In this document: positions 33,841 to 42,625 of the stretch, in pieces
Numbering within the stretch: position 1 is the stretch's first letter
Layout: the number at the start of each line of letters is the position of its first letter
From: Nonomuraea sediminis
GTDB taxonomy: Bacteria > Actinomycetota > Actinomycetes > Streptosporangiales > Streptosporangiaceae
DNA: 64,000 nucleotides
Assembly (NCBI RefSeq): GCF_018531495.1
Contig: NZ_JAHDTI010000003.1
Coordinates: forward strand, 930,001 to 994,000
Direction: 5' to 3'
The notes under the pieces: generated by a model
What the model was told of the DNA's origin: nothing
Databases searched by the model: none
Seen by the model: the letters and a program-made list of their open reading frames with translations, nothing else
Program-made: the position numbers and the translations under genes

Positions 33841-33955
33841 GGTGGCGTGACAGGCGCGGCCTCGGGGGTGGCGGACGGGCGCGGCCTTGGGGGTGGCGTG
33901 ACGGGCGCGGCCTTGGGGGTGGCGTGACGGGCGCGGCCTTGGGGGTGGCGTGCCG
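33841..33955 (+). repeat. 27-bp tandem repeat
   Basis: About four units of GGTGGCGTGACGGGCGCGGC followed by CTTGGGG, slightly irregular in the second unit. Between this and the 30-bp array (33691-33840) lie more GCCGTAC fragments and no gene. Confidence 0.85.
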
Positions 33956-33968
33956 TACGTGGAAGGGG

Positions 33969-34283
33969 TCAGGTGTGGGCGGTGGTGGCGTGGGGGATGG
34001 CGAGGAGGAGTTCGTGGGGCTGGCCGCCGGGCCAGTCGCGGATGAGGCGGCGGCCGGAGTCGCCGGGGTCGAAGTCCTCGCAGCCGAGCGGCCCGTAGCA
34101 GCCGGCCCGGTCGAGGAGCAGGATGAGCGGGTCGTCGTCGGGCAGGCCGGCGGCGTAGGCGGCGGCGTCGAGCAGCGCCAGCGCGGCCCTGGCGTTGCGG
34201 CCGTCGTCGTTGGACTCCACCCGGTCGAGGCGGCGGCGGGCCTGGGCGCGCAGGTAAGAGGCGAGCGATTCGGACCTACTCAC
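33969..34283 (-). CDS. hypothetical protein
   Basis: 104 residues, mostly helical at the start (SLASYLRAQARRRLDRVES, ARAALALLDAAAYAAGL), then DDPLILLLDRAGCYGP and a charged C terminus. No family recognised. It has sensible codon use and an ATG at 34283 preceded by AAGGTTG. Coding status is likely but not certain because it borders a repeat array. Confidence 0.55.
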   Translation of the reverse strand: MSRSESLASYLRAQARRRLDRVESNDDGRNARAALALLDAAAYAAGLPDDDPLILLLDRAGCYGPLGCEDFDPGDSGRRLIRDWPGGQPHELLLAIPHATTAHT

Positions 34284-34421
34284 GACAACCTTCTTCGATC
34301 ACATACCATGGGCTACGACATCATCACGCAAAGTGAGCGTTGATCGTGGGACCTTGGCACAACTCCGCCTGTCGCACCCCCGCGAAAGCCCACCAATGAG
34401 GCATGCGGGACTATCTATGTC

Positions 34422-34919
34422 ATGAGTCCGTTTGACGACCTACTCACCGCTAACGCGAAATATGCGGAAACGTTCGAAGACTCCCATCTCACCGGGCGGG
34501 CAGCACGCGGATTGGCCGTTGTCACCTGCATGGACTCCCGCATCGACCCGCTCGGCCTGCTAGGCCTGAAGCCCGGCGACGCCAAGATCCTGCGCAACGC
34601 CGGCGCCCGCGTCACCGACGACGTCCTGCGCACGCTGGTGCTCGCCGTCTACCTGCTGGGCGTCGAACGCGTCCTCGTCATGCCGCACACCGACTGCGGC
34701 ATGTCCAAGGTCACGGACGCCGACGTGCACGAACTGACCCAGAAGAGCGGCGTGGACACCCGCAGCCTGGAGTTCCACACCGTGCCCGACCAGGACGCCG
34801 CCCTCCGCCACGACCTCACCCGCATCCGCACCACCCCCTTCCTCCCCGAGGACATGCCGATCGCCGGCGCCATCTACGACGTCCGCACCGGAAAACTCCT
34901 CCCCATCGCCATCCCCTAA
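34422..34919 (+). CDS. beta-class carbonic anhydrase
   Basis: 165 residues, short type. Zinc ligands Cys36, His89 and Cys92 (VVTCMDSRID, MPHTDCGM) and the Asp38-Arg40 dyad are all present. It interconverts CO2 and bicarbonate in the cytosol, supplying bicarbonate for carboxylases such as that of accD. The small size matches single-domain actinobacterial homologues. Single-gene unit. Confidence 0.92.
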   Translation: MSPFDDLLTANAKYAETFEDSHLTGRAARGLAVVTCMDSRIDPLGLLGLKPGDAKILRNAGARVTDDVLRTLVLAVYLLGVERVLVMPHTDCGMSKVTDADVHELTQKSGVDTRSLEFHTVPDQDAALRHDLTRIRTTPFLPEDMPIAGAIYDVRTGKLLPIAIP

Positions 34920-34941
34920 CCCCGAGACAACCCCCTCACCT

Positions 34942-35134
34942 TGCCCAGTGCAGGACGCTCACCTCGCCCACGCGTGCCGTATATCCCACGGCAGGACCTT
35001 CACCCTGCCCAGGGCATGACGCCCACCTCGCCCAGGCGTGCCGTACATCCCAGGGCAGGACCTTCACCCGGCCCAGGGGCAAGACGCTCACCTCGCCCAG
35101 GCATGCGGTACACCCCAGGGCAAGACGCTCACCC
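34942..35134 (+). repeat. 64-bp tandem repeat
   Basis: Three copies with exactly 64-bp period (34942, 35006, 35070), sharing CTCACCTCGCCCAGGCGTGC and CCAGGGCAGGACCTTCACCC. They lead directly into a MITE-like copy. Confidence 0.85.
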
Positions 35135-35135
35135 T

Positions 35136-35275
35136 GTACGGCATGCCGCCCCACCGGCCGCCCACCGCACTTCGGCCGGCGACCCGCGGGCGGCGCTTCC
35201 GGCGAGTCGATGACAGTCACCCACCGCCACGCCGCACGGAACCCCCGTCCCCCGGCCCCGCCTGACCGCCACCTC
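35136..35275 (+). repeat. MITE-like intergenic repeat, copy with decayed right end
   Basis: Starts GTACGGCATGCC and keeps the core GGCGCTTCCGGCGAGTCGAT at about 35191-35210; the right end is degenerate. It is followed by mosaic fragments with GCCGTACAA up to about 35350. No gene is seen in 34920-35464. Confidence 0.7.
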
Positions 35276-35464
35276 GCAGCCCTTCCTGTCGCAGGCACCG
35301 GGGTTCCCGGCCGCCCGCCGTACAAGGCGCCGACCTCCGCCGTACAACATCCCACCGACCCGGCGCCCGCAGACGCGCGCCCGCGGGGCGTACGCGTGGA
35401 GGCGCGTCCGCGAGGCGTGCCCGTGGAGGCGTACGCGCGGGGACAGACAGGGAGCGGGTCGGGG

Positions 35465-35923
35465 TTAGCGGGTGCGGAGGTTGGTGATTTCGGTGGTGAA
35501 GATGGTTTCTGTTTTGGTGAGGAAGGATTTGATCAGGTCGAGTTCCTCGTCCGTGTAGTCCGACATGGCCGCGCGCCAGGACTTGATGAGCGGGGCGAAG
35601 ATCGGCACCACGTCGGACGCGGTGCGTTCCAGGTTCAGTGACACCACGACCTTGCGGCGGTCGGCGGTGTCGCGTTCGCGGCGGACGTAGCCCACGGCCT
35701 CCAGCCGGTCGATCACGCCCGTGACCGACGCCGTGGTGATGCCCGCCTGCCTGGCGAGTTCGCTGGCCGTCAGCGGGCCGCTGCTCAGCAGGTTGAGGCA
35801 GTGCAGGTCGGTGGTGTTGATCCCGATCCGCTCCGCTGCGGCCTGGCTCATGGACACGGTCAGCACGTTGGCCCGCCGCAGCGCGTCGAGCAGCCCGTTG
35901 ATCGCTTCAGCACGGCTTGACAT
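35465..35923 (-). CDS. MarR family transcriptional regulator
   Basis: 152 residues with a winged helix-turn-helix (LTASELARQAGITTASVTGVI, then the wing RRERDTADRRKVVVSL) between helices for dimerisation. Such regulators repress nearby genes until a small ligand binds. It is divergent from a SnoaL-like gene and the shared 87-bp gap contains symmetrical CTAG sites that are probably its operator. AAGGAG lies upstream of the ATG. Confidence 0.87.
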   Translation of the reverse strand: MSSRAEAINGLLDALRRANVLTVSMSQAAAERIGINTTDLHCLNLLSSGPLTASELARQAGITTASVTGVIDRLEAVGYVRRERDTADRRKVVVSLNLERTASDVVPIFAPLIKSWRAAMSDYTDEELDLIKSFLTKTETIFTTEITNLRTR

Positions 35924-35954
35924 CCCGCCGCCAACTCCTTAGCGTGCCAAGTGT

Positions 35955-35990
35955 CTAGGAAAACTAGAGATCCAATTCTCTAGCCACTAG
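35955..35990. promoter_or_regulatory. probable MarR operator with four CTAG sites
   Basis: CTAG occurs at 35955, 35964, 35980 and 35987. The inner pair forms the inverted repeat CTAGAGA (35964-35970) and TCTCTAG (35977-35983). CTAG is normally rare in high-GC actinomycete DNA, so four within 36 bp is striking. Confidence 0.65.
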
Positions 35991-36010
35991 GTTACCGGAA
36001 GGATGTCACG

Positions 36011-36385
36011 ATGAAAGACATCGTCATGCGCTTCTACGACGAGATCCTCAACCAGAACAGGCTCGAGGTGGCCGACGAGATCGTCTCCCCCGCCTTCGAA
36101 GGCGGCCGCGGCTCGACCGGACCGCAGGCCATCAAGGAGACCGCGCAGTACCTCCGCTCCGCCGTACCCGACCTGAGTTTCGACATCGAGGACGTCATCT
36201 CGGACGGCGACCGCGCCGCCACCCGCTGGACCCTGCGCGGCACGCACCAGGGCGACTTCTTCGGCTTCGCCCCCACGGGCGGGCCGCTGGAGATCCGCGC
36301 CTGCGTCTTCTTCCGCTTCGAGGACGGCCGCGTCTCGGAGGTGGTGCCCGTCATCGACGTCAGCTCCCTCTTCAGGGCTGCTTAG
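36011..36385 (+). CDS. SnoaL-like (NTF2 fold) ester cyclase family protein
   Basis: 124 residues with the NTF2-like cone: N-terminal helix VMRFYDEILNQNRLEVADEI, GPQAIKETAQYLRSAVPDL, then the beta sheet with RWTLRGTHQGDFFG and RFEDGRVSEVVPVID. Members range from polyketide cyclases to uncharacterised stress proteins. It is probably controlled by the divergent MarR protein. Confidence 0.85.
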   Translation: MKDIVMRFYDEILNQNRLEVADEIVSPAFEGGRGSTGPQAIKETAQYLRSAVPDLSFDIEDVISDGDRAATRWTLRGTHQGDFFGFAPTGGPLEIRACVFFRFEDGRVSEVVPVIDVSSLFRAA

Positions 36386-36390
36386 CCCCC

Positions 36391-36528
36391 GTACGGCAAG
36401 CCACCCCACCGCCAGTCGCCGCACTCCGGCTGGGCCCCGTCCAGGGAGACGCTCCTCAGGAGATGCGGGGTTGCTCACCGTCACGCCGCCCGGGACCCAC
36501 GACCCCCGGTCCCGGGTGGCCGCCGGAC
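36391..36528 (+). repeat. MITE-like repeat, variant B
   Basis: 138 bp from GTACGGCAAGCC to GGCCGCCGGAC, closely matching 20291-20425 (shared GAGACGCTCCT and GATGCGGGGTTGC). It fills most of the gap 36386-36578. Confidence 0.75.
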
Positions 36529-36578
36529 AAGGCGCCAAGCGATCACGCCGGTGCCGGTCGGCAAGAGGATGCGGGTGC

Positions 36579-37235
36579 TCATCCGGGCCGATGGTGTCGT
36601 GGCACGACCAGGCCCGACTCGTAGGCGGCGACCACGGCCTGGGTTCTGTCGCGCAGGCCGAGCTTGTTCAGCACCCGGCTGACGTGGGTCTTCACGGTCT
36701 CCTCCGTCACCGTGAGGCGGCCGGCGATCTCCGGGTTGGACAGGCCCTCGGCGACCAGGCGCAGCACCTGCGTCTCGCGCGGGGTCAGGCCGGCGGTGGC
36801 GACGGCCTCGGGCTGGGGGCGCAGCTGGGCGAACTCGTCGATCAGGCGCCGGGTGATCGACGGCGCCAGCAGCGCCTCCCCCGCGGCGATGACGCGCACG
36901 GCGTCGAACAGGCGCTCGGCGGTGACGTCCTTCAGCAGGAAGCCGCTGGCACCGGCGCGCAGCGCGTCGTAGACGTACTCGTCGAGGTCGAAGGTGGTCA
37001 GGATGAGCACGCGCGGCCCGTCGCCGAGCCGCTTGGTGGCCTCGATGCCGTCCATGACGGGCATGCGGATGTCCATGAGCACCACATCGGGCGACAGCTC
37101 GCGGCACACGCGCACCGCCTCGGCGCCGTCGGAGGCCGTCGCGACGACCTCGAAGTCGGGCTGGGTGTTGAGCAGCTCGGCGAAGCCGGTCCGCACCACC
37201 AGGTGGTCGTCGGCCACCACGATCCGCACGCTCAT
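36579..37235 (-). CDS. NarL/LuxR-family response regulator
   Basis: 218 residues: receiver domain with phosphoacceptor Asp55 ([13 protein letters not shown]) and acidic pair Asp9-Asp10, then a LuxR-type helix-turn-helix ([25 protein letters not shown] is the signature; residues about 150-210). It overlaps the kinase stop codon (ATGA), so the two are co-translated. The target is probably the divergent ABC operon. Confidence 0.92.
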   Translation of the reverse strand: MSVRIVVADDHLVVRTGFAELLNTQPDFEVVATASDGAEAVRVCRELSPDVVLMDIRMPVMDGIEATKRLGDGPRVLILTTFDLDEYVYDALRAGASGFLLKDVTAERLFDAVRVIAAGEALLAPSITRRLIDEFAQLRPQPEAVATAGLTPRETQVLRLVAEGLSNPEIAGRLTVTEETVKTHVSRVLNKLGLRDRTQAVVAAYESGLVVPRHHRPG

Positions 37236-38458
37236 GCGGACGCTCCCGGGAGGCGGACCTGGATCAGGAACCCGCCGCCGGGGTCGGCGGCGGTGGACAG
37301 CTCGCCGCCGACGGCGACCGCCCGTTCCCGCATCCCTGCCAGCCCATGTCCTGTGTCGGCCTCGGTGGACGGGCCAGGGCCGTTGTCGCGGACGCGCAGG
37401 TGCAGGGCGTCGCCGGCGTAGTGGAGCTCCACGTCCACGGCGGCGCCCGGCGCGTGCCTGCGGGCGTTGGTGAGGGCTTCCTGGACGATGCGGTAGGCGG
37501 CCAGCTCGACGCCGGGGTCCAGCAGCGCGGGCGATCCGCTCAGGATCAGCCGGACCGCGGACCCCGACGCGTCGCGCGACTCGTCGATCAGTTCCCCCAG
37601 CTCCCGCAGCCCCGGCTGAGGCCGCCGCACGTCGGGCTCCGCCTCGGCGTCCTCCCGCAGCACGCCGAGCAGCCGTCGCATCTCGGTCAGCGCGGACCTC
37701 GCCGTGTCGCCGATGGCCGACAGCCGCTCGGCGCCCGCCTGCGGCATGCCGGGGGTGGTGAGCCTGGCCGTCTCTGCCTGCACCGCGACCATGGAGATGT
37801 GGTGGGCGACCACGTCGTGCAGCTCGCGGGCGATCCTGGCCCGCTCGCCCCTGGCGGTGTGCTCGAGCAGGGAGTCGGCGATGCCCTGCCGGGCGGCCGC
37901 GCTCTCCGACGCCTCCCCCTTGGCTCGCCGTACCAGGCCTGCCAGGGCGGCGGCCGGGCCGAGCGAGGCCAGCACGAGCGTCAGCACGCGCGCCTCGCCG
38001 TCCAGCCCGCCCACCACCGCGAGCAGCGGAAACGGTACGGCGAGCAGCACCGACAGCCGTGAGCCCGCCAACCCGAGGCGGTAGCCGGCGATCAGCTGGG
38101 CGGCCGCGCCCGCCACGGTCAGCGTCTGGAAGGCCGTCAGCGACAGCACGCCCGCGGCCGACACGACCAGGGCGGCGCCCCGTTCCCGCAGCACCGCGAC
38201 CGGCAGCGTGGTGGCCAGCGCGAGCAACGGGAAGATCACGTAGTAGAGCGTGACGTTGCCGCCGTCGGCGGGCGGCGGGGTCAGCGAGTGCGGCAGGGGG
38301 TACCCGGCGGGGACCGTCTCGGAGTAGTCGCCCATGAGGGAGGCCAGCCGGGTCGTGCGGGCCTGCGCGATCGACTCGGCGACCGCGAACAGGGCGAGCA
38401 GCGCGCCGACCACGGCGATCCGCCGTCCACTCTCGACCCATTCGTGCACGAGTGTCAT
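37232..38458 (-). CDS. NarL-type sensor histidine kinase
   Basis: 408 residues. Five or six membrane helices in the first ~170 residues, then a HisKA_3 dimerisation domain with the phosphoacceptor His in [15 protein letters not shown] and a C-terminal HATPase with [16 protein letters not shown] and RDNGPGP. It autophosphorylates on His and signals to the response regulator encoded behind it. ATG 38458 is chosen; an alternative ATG at 38485 adds nine residues. No clear ribosome binding site precedes either. Confidence 0.88.
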   Translation of the reverse strand: MTLVHEWVESGRRIAVVGALLALFAVAESIAQARTTRLASLMGDYSETVPAGYPLPHSLTPPPADGGNVTLYYVIFPLLALATTLPVAVLRERGAALVVSAAGVLSLTAFQTLTVAGAAAQLIAGYRLGLAGSRLSVLLAVPFPLLAVVGGLDGEARVLTLVLASLGPAAALAGLVRRAKGEASESAAARQGIADSLLEHTARGERARIARELHDVVAHHISMVAVQAETARLTTPGMPQAGAERLSAIGDTARSALTEMRRLLGVLREDAEAEPDVRRPQPGLRELGELIDESRDASGSAVRLILSGSPALLDPGVELAAYRIVQEALTNARRHAPGAAVDVELHYAGDALHLRVRDNGPGPSTEADTGHGLAGMRERAVAVGGELSTAADPGGGFLIQVRLPGASA

Positions 38459-38584
38459 TGTCACCGACGCAAGGACCTGGGGCATCCCTCGCACGAGGGA
38501 GGAGCCGTAGCTCACGCCAGCGACGGCGAAGATCGCTCCGCGCCGTGACGACCGCGGGTGGCGGGCGTCCCTAATCTGCCTGGC

Positions 38585-39499
38585 ATGGAAGCAATCATCG
38601 AGGTCGCCGGGCTGCGCAAGCGCTTCGGCCGCACCCTGGCGCTGGACGGCATGTCGTTCACGGTCGCGCCGGGGCAGGTGACCGGGTTCGTCGGACCGAA
38701 CGGCGCGGGCAAGTCCACCACGATGCGGGTGGTGCTCGGGCTGGACGCGCCGGACGAAGGGCGCGCGCTGGTGGGCGGCAGGCCGTACCAGAGCCTGCGG
38801 CGGCCGCTGAGCCACGTGGGGGCGCTGCTTGACGCCGCGGCGCTGCAGCCCAGCAGGACGGGACGCAACCACCTGCTGTGGCTCGCGCACTCGCAGGGGC
38901 TGGGCGCAGGCCGGGTGGACGAGGTGATCGAACTGGTCGGGTTGGGCCCGGCGGCGCGGCGCAGGGCAGGCGGCTACTCCCTCGGCATGCGGCAGCGGCT
39001 CGGGATCGCCGCGGCGCTGCTCGGCGACCCGCCGGTGCTCATGCTGGACGAGCCGTTCAACGGGCTCGACCCGGAGGGCATCGTGTGGATCAGGGGCCTG
39101 CTGCGGTCGCTGGCCGAGCAGGGTCGTGCCGTGCTGGTGTCCAGCCACCTGATGAGCGAGCTGGAGGACACCGCCGGCCATCTCGTGGTGGTGGGCCGCG
39201 GCCGGGTGGTGGCGGACACCAGCGTGGCCGACCTGATCGCGACGGCCTCCCGCGGCAGGGTCACGCTGCGCACGTCGGCGCGGGACGAGGCGATGGCCGC
39301 GCTCGCGCACGCGGGCGCCACCGTGGCCGCGACCGGCCGCGACACAGTGACCGTCACCGGGATGCCGTCGGAGCAGGTCGTGGCGCTGCTGGGCCGCGGC
39401 CGGGTGCCGTTCTCCGAGGTGGCCGCGCACCGGGCGACGCTCGAGGAGGCCTACATGGAGCTCACCAGGGACGCCGTCGAGTTCAGGGCGGCGTCGTGA
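38585..39499 (+). CDS. ABC transporter ATP-binding protein
   Basis: 304 residues. Walker A GPNGAGKST with Lys43, signature YSLGMRQRLGIA and Walker B LMLDEPFNGLD are intact. The C-terminal ~90 residues form the extension common in BcrA/CcmA-like drug and peptide resistance exporters. It powers the two permeases encoded next; the stop overlaps the first permease start (GTGA). Confidence 0.92.
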   Translation: MEAIIEVAGLRKRFGRTLALDGMSFTVAPGQVTGFVGPNGAGKSTTMRVVLGLDAPDEGRALVGGRPYQSLRRPLSHVGALLDAAALQPSRTGRNHLLWLAHSQGLGAGRVDEVIELVGLGPAARRRAGGYSLGMRQRLGIAAALLGDPPVLMLDEPFNGLDPEGIVWIRGLLRSLAEQGRAVLVSSHLMSELEDTAGHLVVVGRGRVVADTSVADLIATASRGRVTLRTSARDEAMAALAHAGATVAATGRDTVTVTGMPSEQVVALLGRGRVPFSEVAAHRATLEEAYMELTRDAVEFRAAS

Positions 39500-41001
39500 T
39501 CCGGGCGGAATGGACCAAGTTCAGGACCGTGCGCGGCTGGGTGGTCGGCATGGCGGTGTCCGTACTGGTCATCGTGCTGCTCGGGCTGCTGTACGCGGCG
39601 GGCAGCCACAGCTCCTGCATGCAGGGCACCAAGGAGGTCCCCTGTCCCGCCATCCCCGTGGGGCCGGGCGGGGAAGGGGTGAACGATCGGTTCTACTTCG
39701 TGCACCAGCCGCTGACCGGCGACGGGAGCATCACGGCCCGGATCACCTCGATGACCGGGATCATCACCTATCCGCCGCCCAACCACGACCAGATCGTCAA
39801 GGGCCTGGTCCCGTGGGCGAAGGCCGGGATCATCGTCAAGGAGAGCACGAAGCAGGGCTCCACCTACGCGGCGGTGACGATGACCGGCGGCCACGGCGTG
39901 CGGATGCAGCACGACTTCACCGAGGACACGGCCGGCAGGCCGGGCACCGCGCCGCGCTGGCTCCGCCTCACGCGCCAGGGCGACACGATCACCGGCTACG
40001 AATCGGCCGACGGAGCCGCCTGGACTCAGATCGGCACCGCTCGCCTCGCAGGGCTGCCGGAAACGGCGCAGATCGGGCTGTTCGCGAACTCGCCCGGCGA
40101 CCTGACCGTGAAACAGCAGTCGCTGGGCGGCTCCATCGCGCAGATGCGCTTCACGCAGACCACCGCCGAGTTCGACCACGTCACGGTGCAGGGCGAGACG
40201 TCGGGGAGCGCGTGGTTGCGCGATGAGGTGGGCGGCACCAGGAATGTGACCGACTGGGAGAAGTACCACCACCCGGGCGGGCTGGTCCAGTCGGGCGACA
40301 CGTTCACCGTAACGGGCTCCGGTGACATCGCGCCCCTGGGGGCCGAGGGCGGGCCGACCCCGGCGCAGACACTGACCGGGCTGCTGGCCGGGCTGATCGT
40401 GGTGATCGTGGTGGCGGTGCTGTTCATCACCGCCGAGTACCGGCGGGGGCTGATCCGCACCACGCTGATCGCCGGCCCGCGGCGGGAGCGGGCGCTGCTG
40501 GCCAAGGCGGCGGTGATCGGTTCGGTCGCGTTCGCCGCCGGGCTGGTGGCCGCCGCGATCGTGGTGCCGGTGTCCACGGCGATCCTGGAGGGCAACGGGA
40601 CCCACATCCTGCCGGTCTCCGCGCCGACCCAGGTGCGGCTGGTGCTGGGCACCGCGGCGCTGGTGGGGATCTCGGCCGTGTTCGCGCTCGCACTCGGGGC
40701 GCTGTTCCGTCGCAGCGCGGCGGCCGTCGTCGCGGCCATCGCGGTGATCGTGGTGCCGCAGATCCTGGCCACCGCGTCGGTGCTGCCGATGCCGGCCGCG
40801 CAGTGGCTGCTGCGGCTCACGCCCGCTGCCGGGTTCGCGATCCAGCAGACGATGATCGAGTATCCGCAGGTGCCGGCCTACTACGCGCCCTCCGATGGCT
40901 ACTATCCGCTGTCGCCGTGGGGCGGCATGGCCGTCATGTGCGGCTACGCCGCCCTCGCCCTGGCCTTCGCCGTCCACCGCCTGCGCCGGAGGGACGCATG
41001 A
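39496..41001 (+). CDS. ABC transporter permease with an extracytoplasmic lectin-like insert
   Basis: 501 residues, about twice the usual length. One membrane helix (about 15-37) is followed by a ~250-residue outside domain and then five or six helices (about 295-495). The outer domain has the pattern of DUF1349/LamG-like sandwiches: FYFVHQPLTGDGSITARI, WAKAGIIVKES, LRLTRQGDTITGYESADG and QIGLFANSPG. Such folds bind sugars. It forms the membrane channel with the next gene; the insert may bind a cell-wall or substrate glycan. GTG start overlaps the ATPase stop. Confidence 0.85.
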   Translation: MIRAEWTKFRTVRGWVVGMAVSVLVIVLLGLLYAAGSHSSCMQGTKEVPCPAIPVGPGGEGVNDRFYFVHQPLTGDGSITARITSMTGIITYPPPNHDQIVKGLVPWAKAGIIVKESTKQGSTYAAVTMTGGHGVRMQHDFTEDTAGRPGTAPRWLRLTRQGDTITGYESADGAAWTQIGTARLAGLPETAQIGLFANSPGDLTVKQQSLGGSIAQMRFTQTTAEFDHVTVQGETSGSAWLRDEVGGTRNVTDWEKYHHPGGLVQSGDTFTVTGSGDIAPLGAEGGPTPAQTLTGLLAGLIVVIVVAVLFITAEYRRGLIRTTLIAGPRRERALLAKAAVIGSVAFAAGLVAAAIVVPVSTAILEGNGTHILPVSAPTQVRLVLGTAALVGISAVFALALGALFRRSAAAVVAAIAVIVVPQILATASVLPMPAAQWLLRLTPAAGFAIQQTMIEYPQVPAYYAPSDGYYPLSPWGGMAVMCGYAALALAFAVHRLRRRDA

Positions 41002-41801
41002 ACGGGCGGTCACGCATGGCGTGGGCACTACGGGCGGAATGGACGAAGTTGTGGACCGGCGGCGGCGGCACCTGGTGGCTGCTCTTCGGGGTCGTGGCGC
41101 TGACCGTGGCCGTGAGCGCGGCGTCTTCGGCGCTGACGTTCCCGGACGCGTGCCCGCGCACCGGCTGCCTCCAAGACCCTGTCAAGATCAGCCTGACCGG
41201 CGTCGCCGTCGGGCAGGTGGCCGTCGCGATGCTCGCCATCCTGGCGGTCTCGGGCGAGTACGCGACCGGCATGATCCGTACCACCCTCACCGCGCTGCCG
41301 CGCAGGAGCACGCTGCTGGCCGCCAAGGCGGCCGTCGTCACCGGGCCGATCCTGGCGACCGCGGTCGCGGCCGTGCTGGGAGCACTGGCCGCCGGGCGGC
41401 TGCTGCTGCCCGGCAACGGCTTCACCCCCGAGCACGGCTACCCGCCGCTGTCGCTGACCGACGGGCCGACACTGCGCGCGGCGGCGGGCTCGGTGCTCTA
41501 CCTGGTGCTGATCGGGCTGCTGAGCCTGGGCGTGGGGGTCATGGTCAGGGATTCCGCCGCGGCCATCGGCGTGACCCTGGGCCTGCTCTTCCTGCCCCTG
41601 CTGCTGTTCATGATCCCAGACGCCGACCTGCGGACACTGATCTTCCGTGTCACCCCGATGAACGCGGGCCTGGCCATCCAGGTGACCCGCGACCTGGCCT
41701 CCTGGCCGATCAGCCCGTGGGCGGGCCTGTCAGTGATGACCGCATGGGCCGGCGCCGGCCTGCTGGGCGGCGGCCTCCTTCTCCGTCATCGCGACGCCTA
41801 G
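40998..41801 (+). CDS. ABC transporter permease
   Basis: 267 residues of the ABC-2 type with about six membrane helices (first at about 25-45) and the cytosolic loop GEYATGMIRTTLTALPRR, which also occurs in similar form in the preceding permease (AEYRRGLIRTTLIAGPRR), showing they are paralogues. It lacks the outer domain of its neighbour. The ATG overlaps the previous stop (ATGA). Confidence 0.9.
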   Translation: MNGRSRMAWALRAEWTKLWTGGGGTWWLLFGVVALTVAVSAASSALTFPDACPRTGCLQDPVKISLTGVAVGQVAVAMLAILAVSGEYATGMIRTTLTALPRRSTLLAAKAAVVTGPILATAVAAVLGALAAGRLLLPGNGFTPEHGYPPLSLTDGPTLRAAAGSVLYLVLIGLLSLGVGVMVRDSAAAIGVTLGLLFLPLLLFMIPDADLRTLIFRVTPMNAGLAIQVTRDLASWPISPWAGLSVMTAWAGAGLLGGGLLLRHRDA

Positions 41802-42260
41802 GACGGAGCCGGTGGCGGTCAACCAGCGGCCCTCGCGCATCAGGTCGCGCCCCGGCAGCTCGTTGACCTCCCGCCAGGCCTGGATCCGCCGCGGAAGGAT
41901 GCGGAAGTACAGGTACGGCGTGGCCAGCCGGCGCGGGTCGAACCCGGTCTTGGCCGCGAACGCGTCACCGACCGCCTGCGGCAGCTCGGCGATCGTCACC
42001 ACCTGGACGGTGCCCTCGATCAGCACCACGTCACGGGTGGGGCCAAGGCCGACGCGCACCGTGCCGCGGGCCCGCAGGTTGCGCCCCGTGGGACTGGACT
42101 CAGGGGTCGACATCAGCAGGGTGCCGGCGTCCCACAGGAACGACAGCGGTATCAGATATGGGGACTCGCCGGCGGTCGCCACCCAGCAGTCCACGTCGTT
42201 GGCCAGCCGGTGCAGGGTGTCCATCCTGCGCTGCTCCCTGCTGCGGGGCTCATCAAGCAT
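41730..42260 (-). CDS. pyridoxamine 5'-phosphate oxidase family (flavin-binding) protein
   Basis: 176 residues with the split-barrel fold: VDCWVATAGESPYLIPLSFLWDAGTLLMST, then NLRARGTVRVGLGPTRDVVLIEGTV. Such proteins bind FMN or F420 and reduce or oxidise small molecules. The start is the second of two adjacent ATGs (42260), which is better spaced from GGAGG; the first lies at 42263. The coding region overlaps the convergent ABC permease gene by 72 bp, and the final ~24 residues (rich in Ala, Gln and His) lie in that overlap. Confidence 0.82.
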   Translation of the reverse strand: MLDEPRSREQRRMDTLHRLANDVDCWVATAGESPYLIPLSFLWDAGTLLMSTPESSPTGRNLRARGTVRVGLGPTRDVVLIEGTVQVVTIAELPQAVGDAFAAKTGFDPRRLATPYLYFRILPRRIQAWREVNELPGRDLMREGRWLTATGSVLGVAMTEKEAAAQQAGAGPCGHH

Positions 42261-42263
42261 CAT

Positions 42264-42625
42264 GACCTCCTCTTTCGGGTGCGATGCTGCCAGTGCGGAG
42301 GACGATACGCGAGGCGCCGCCCCCTCGCGGCGCGTCATCAGGCTCCGGCGATCTCCCGATGTCCGCCATCGTGGCAGGCCGTATCGATAGATTTGCGATG
42401 CATTTCCTATGTGACGGTATGTAGCGGAAGCTCGCCGCGAATCCAGGCGGTGCGCTCGGGCCCACCGCTCCCGCCTGTGACCGCCCAGGCGATACGCACG
42501 CCGCCCGCGAAGCTGGGATCGCGCACCAGGTGGTGTGCCCACGCAACGGTGTGCGGGGTCCGGGAGCGAGCCTGCTTGGCTGATCTCAAGGGTTCGGGCC
42601 GGCGGCGCCGTACCTCTGGAATGCG
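42264..42625. other. gap with no supported gene
   Basis: About 360 bp between the flavin-protein gene and the parE terminator. Short frames exist on both strands but none has a start site, family match or typical third-position GC pattern. The stretch around 42385-42420 is AT-rich for this genome and could be a promoter. Confidence 0.5.

Noticed and set aside
33579-33955. CRISPR-like array
   Set aside because: Repeats are contiguous without unique spacers, and no cas genes are present.
42407-42589. 60-codon minus-strand frame behind the parE terminator
   Set aside because: No ribosome binding site or family match, and the region lies between terminator and promoter.
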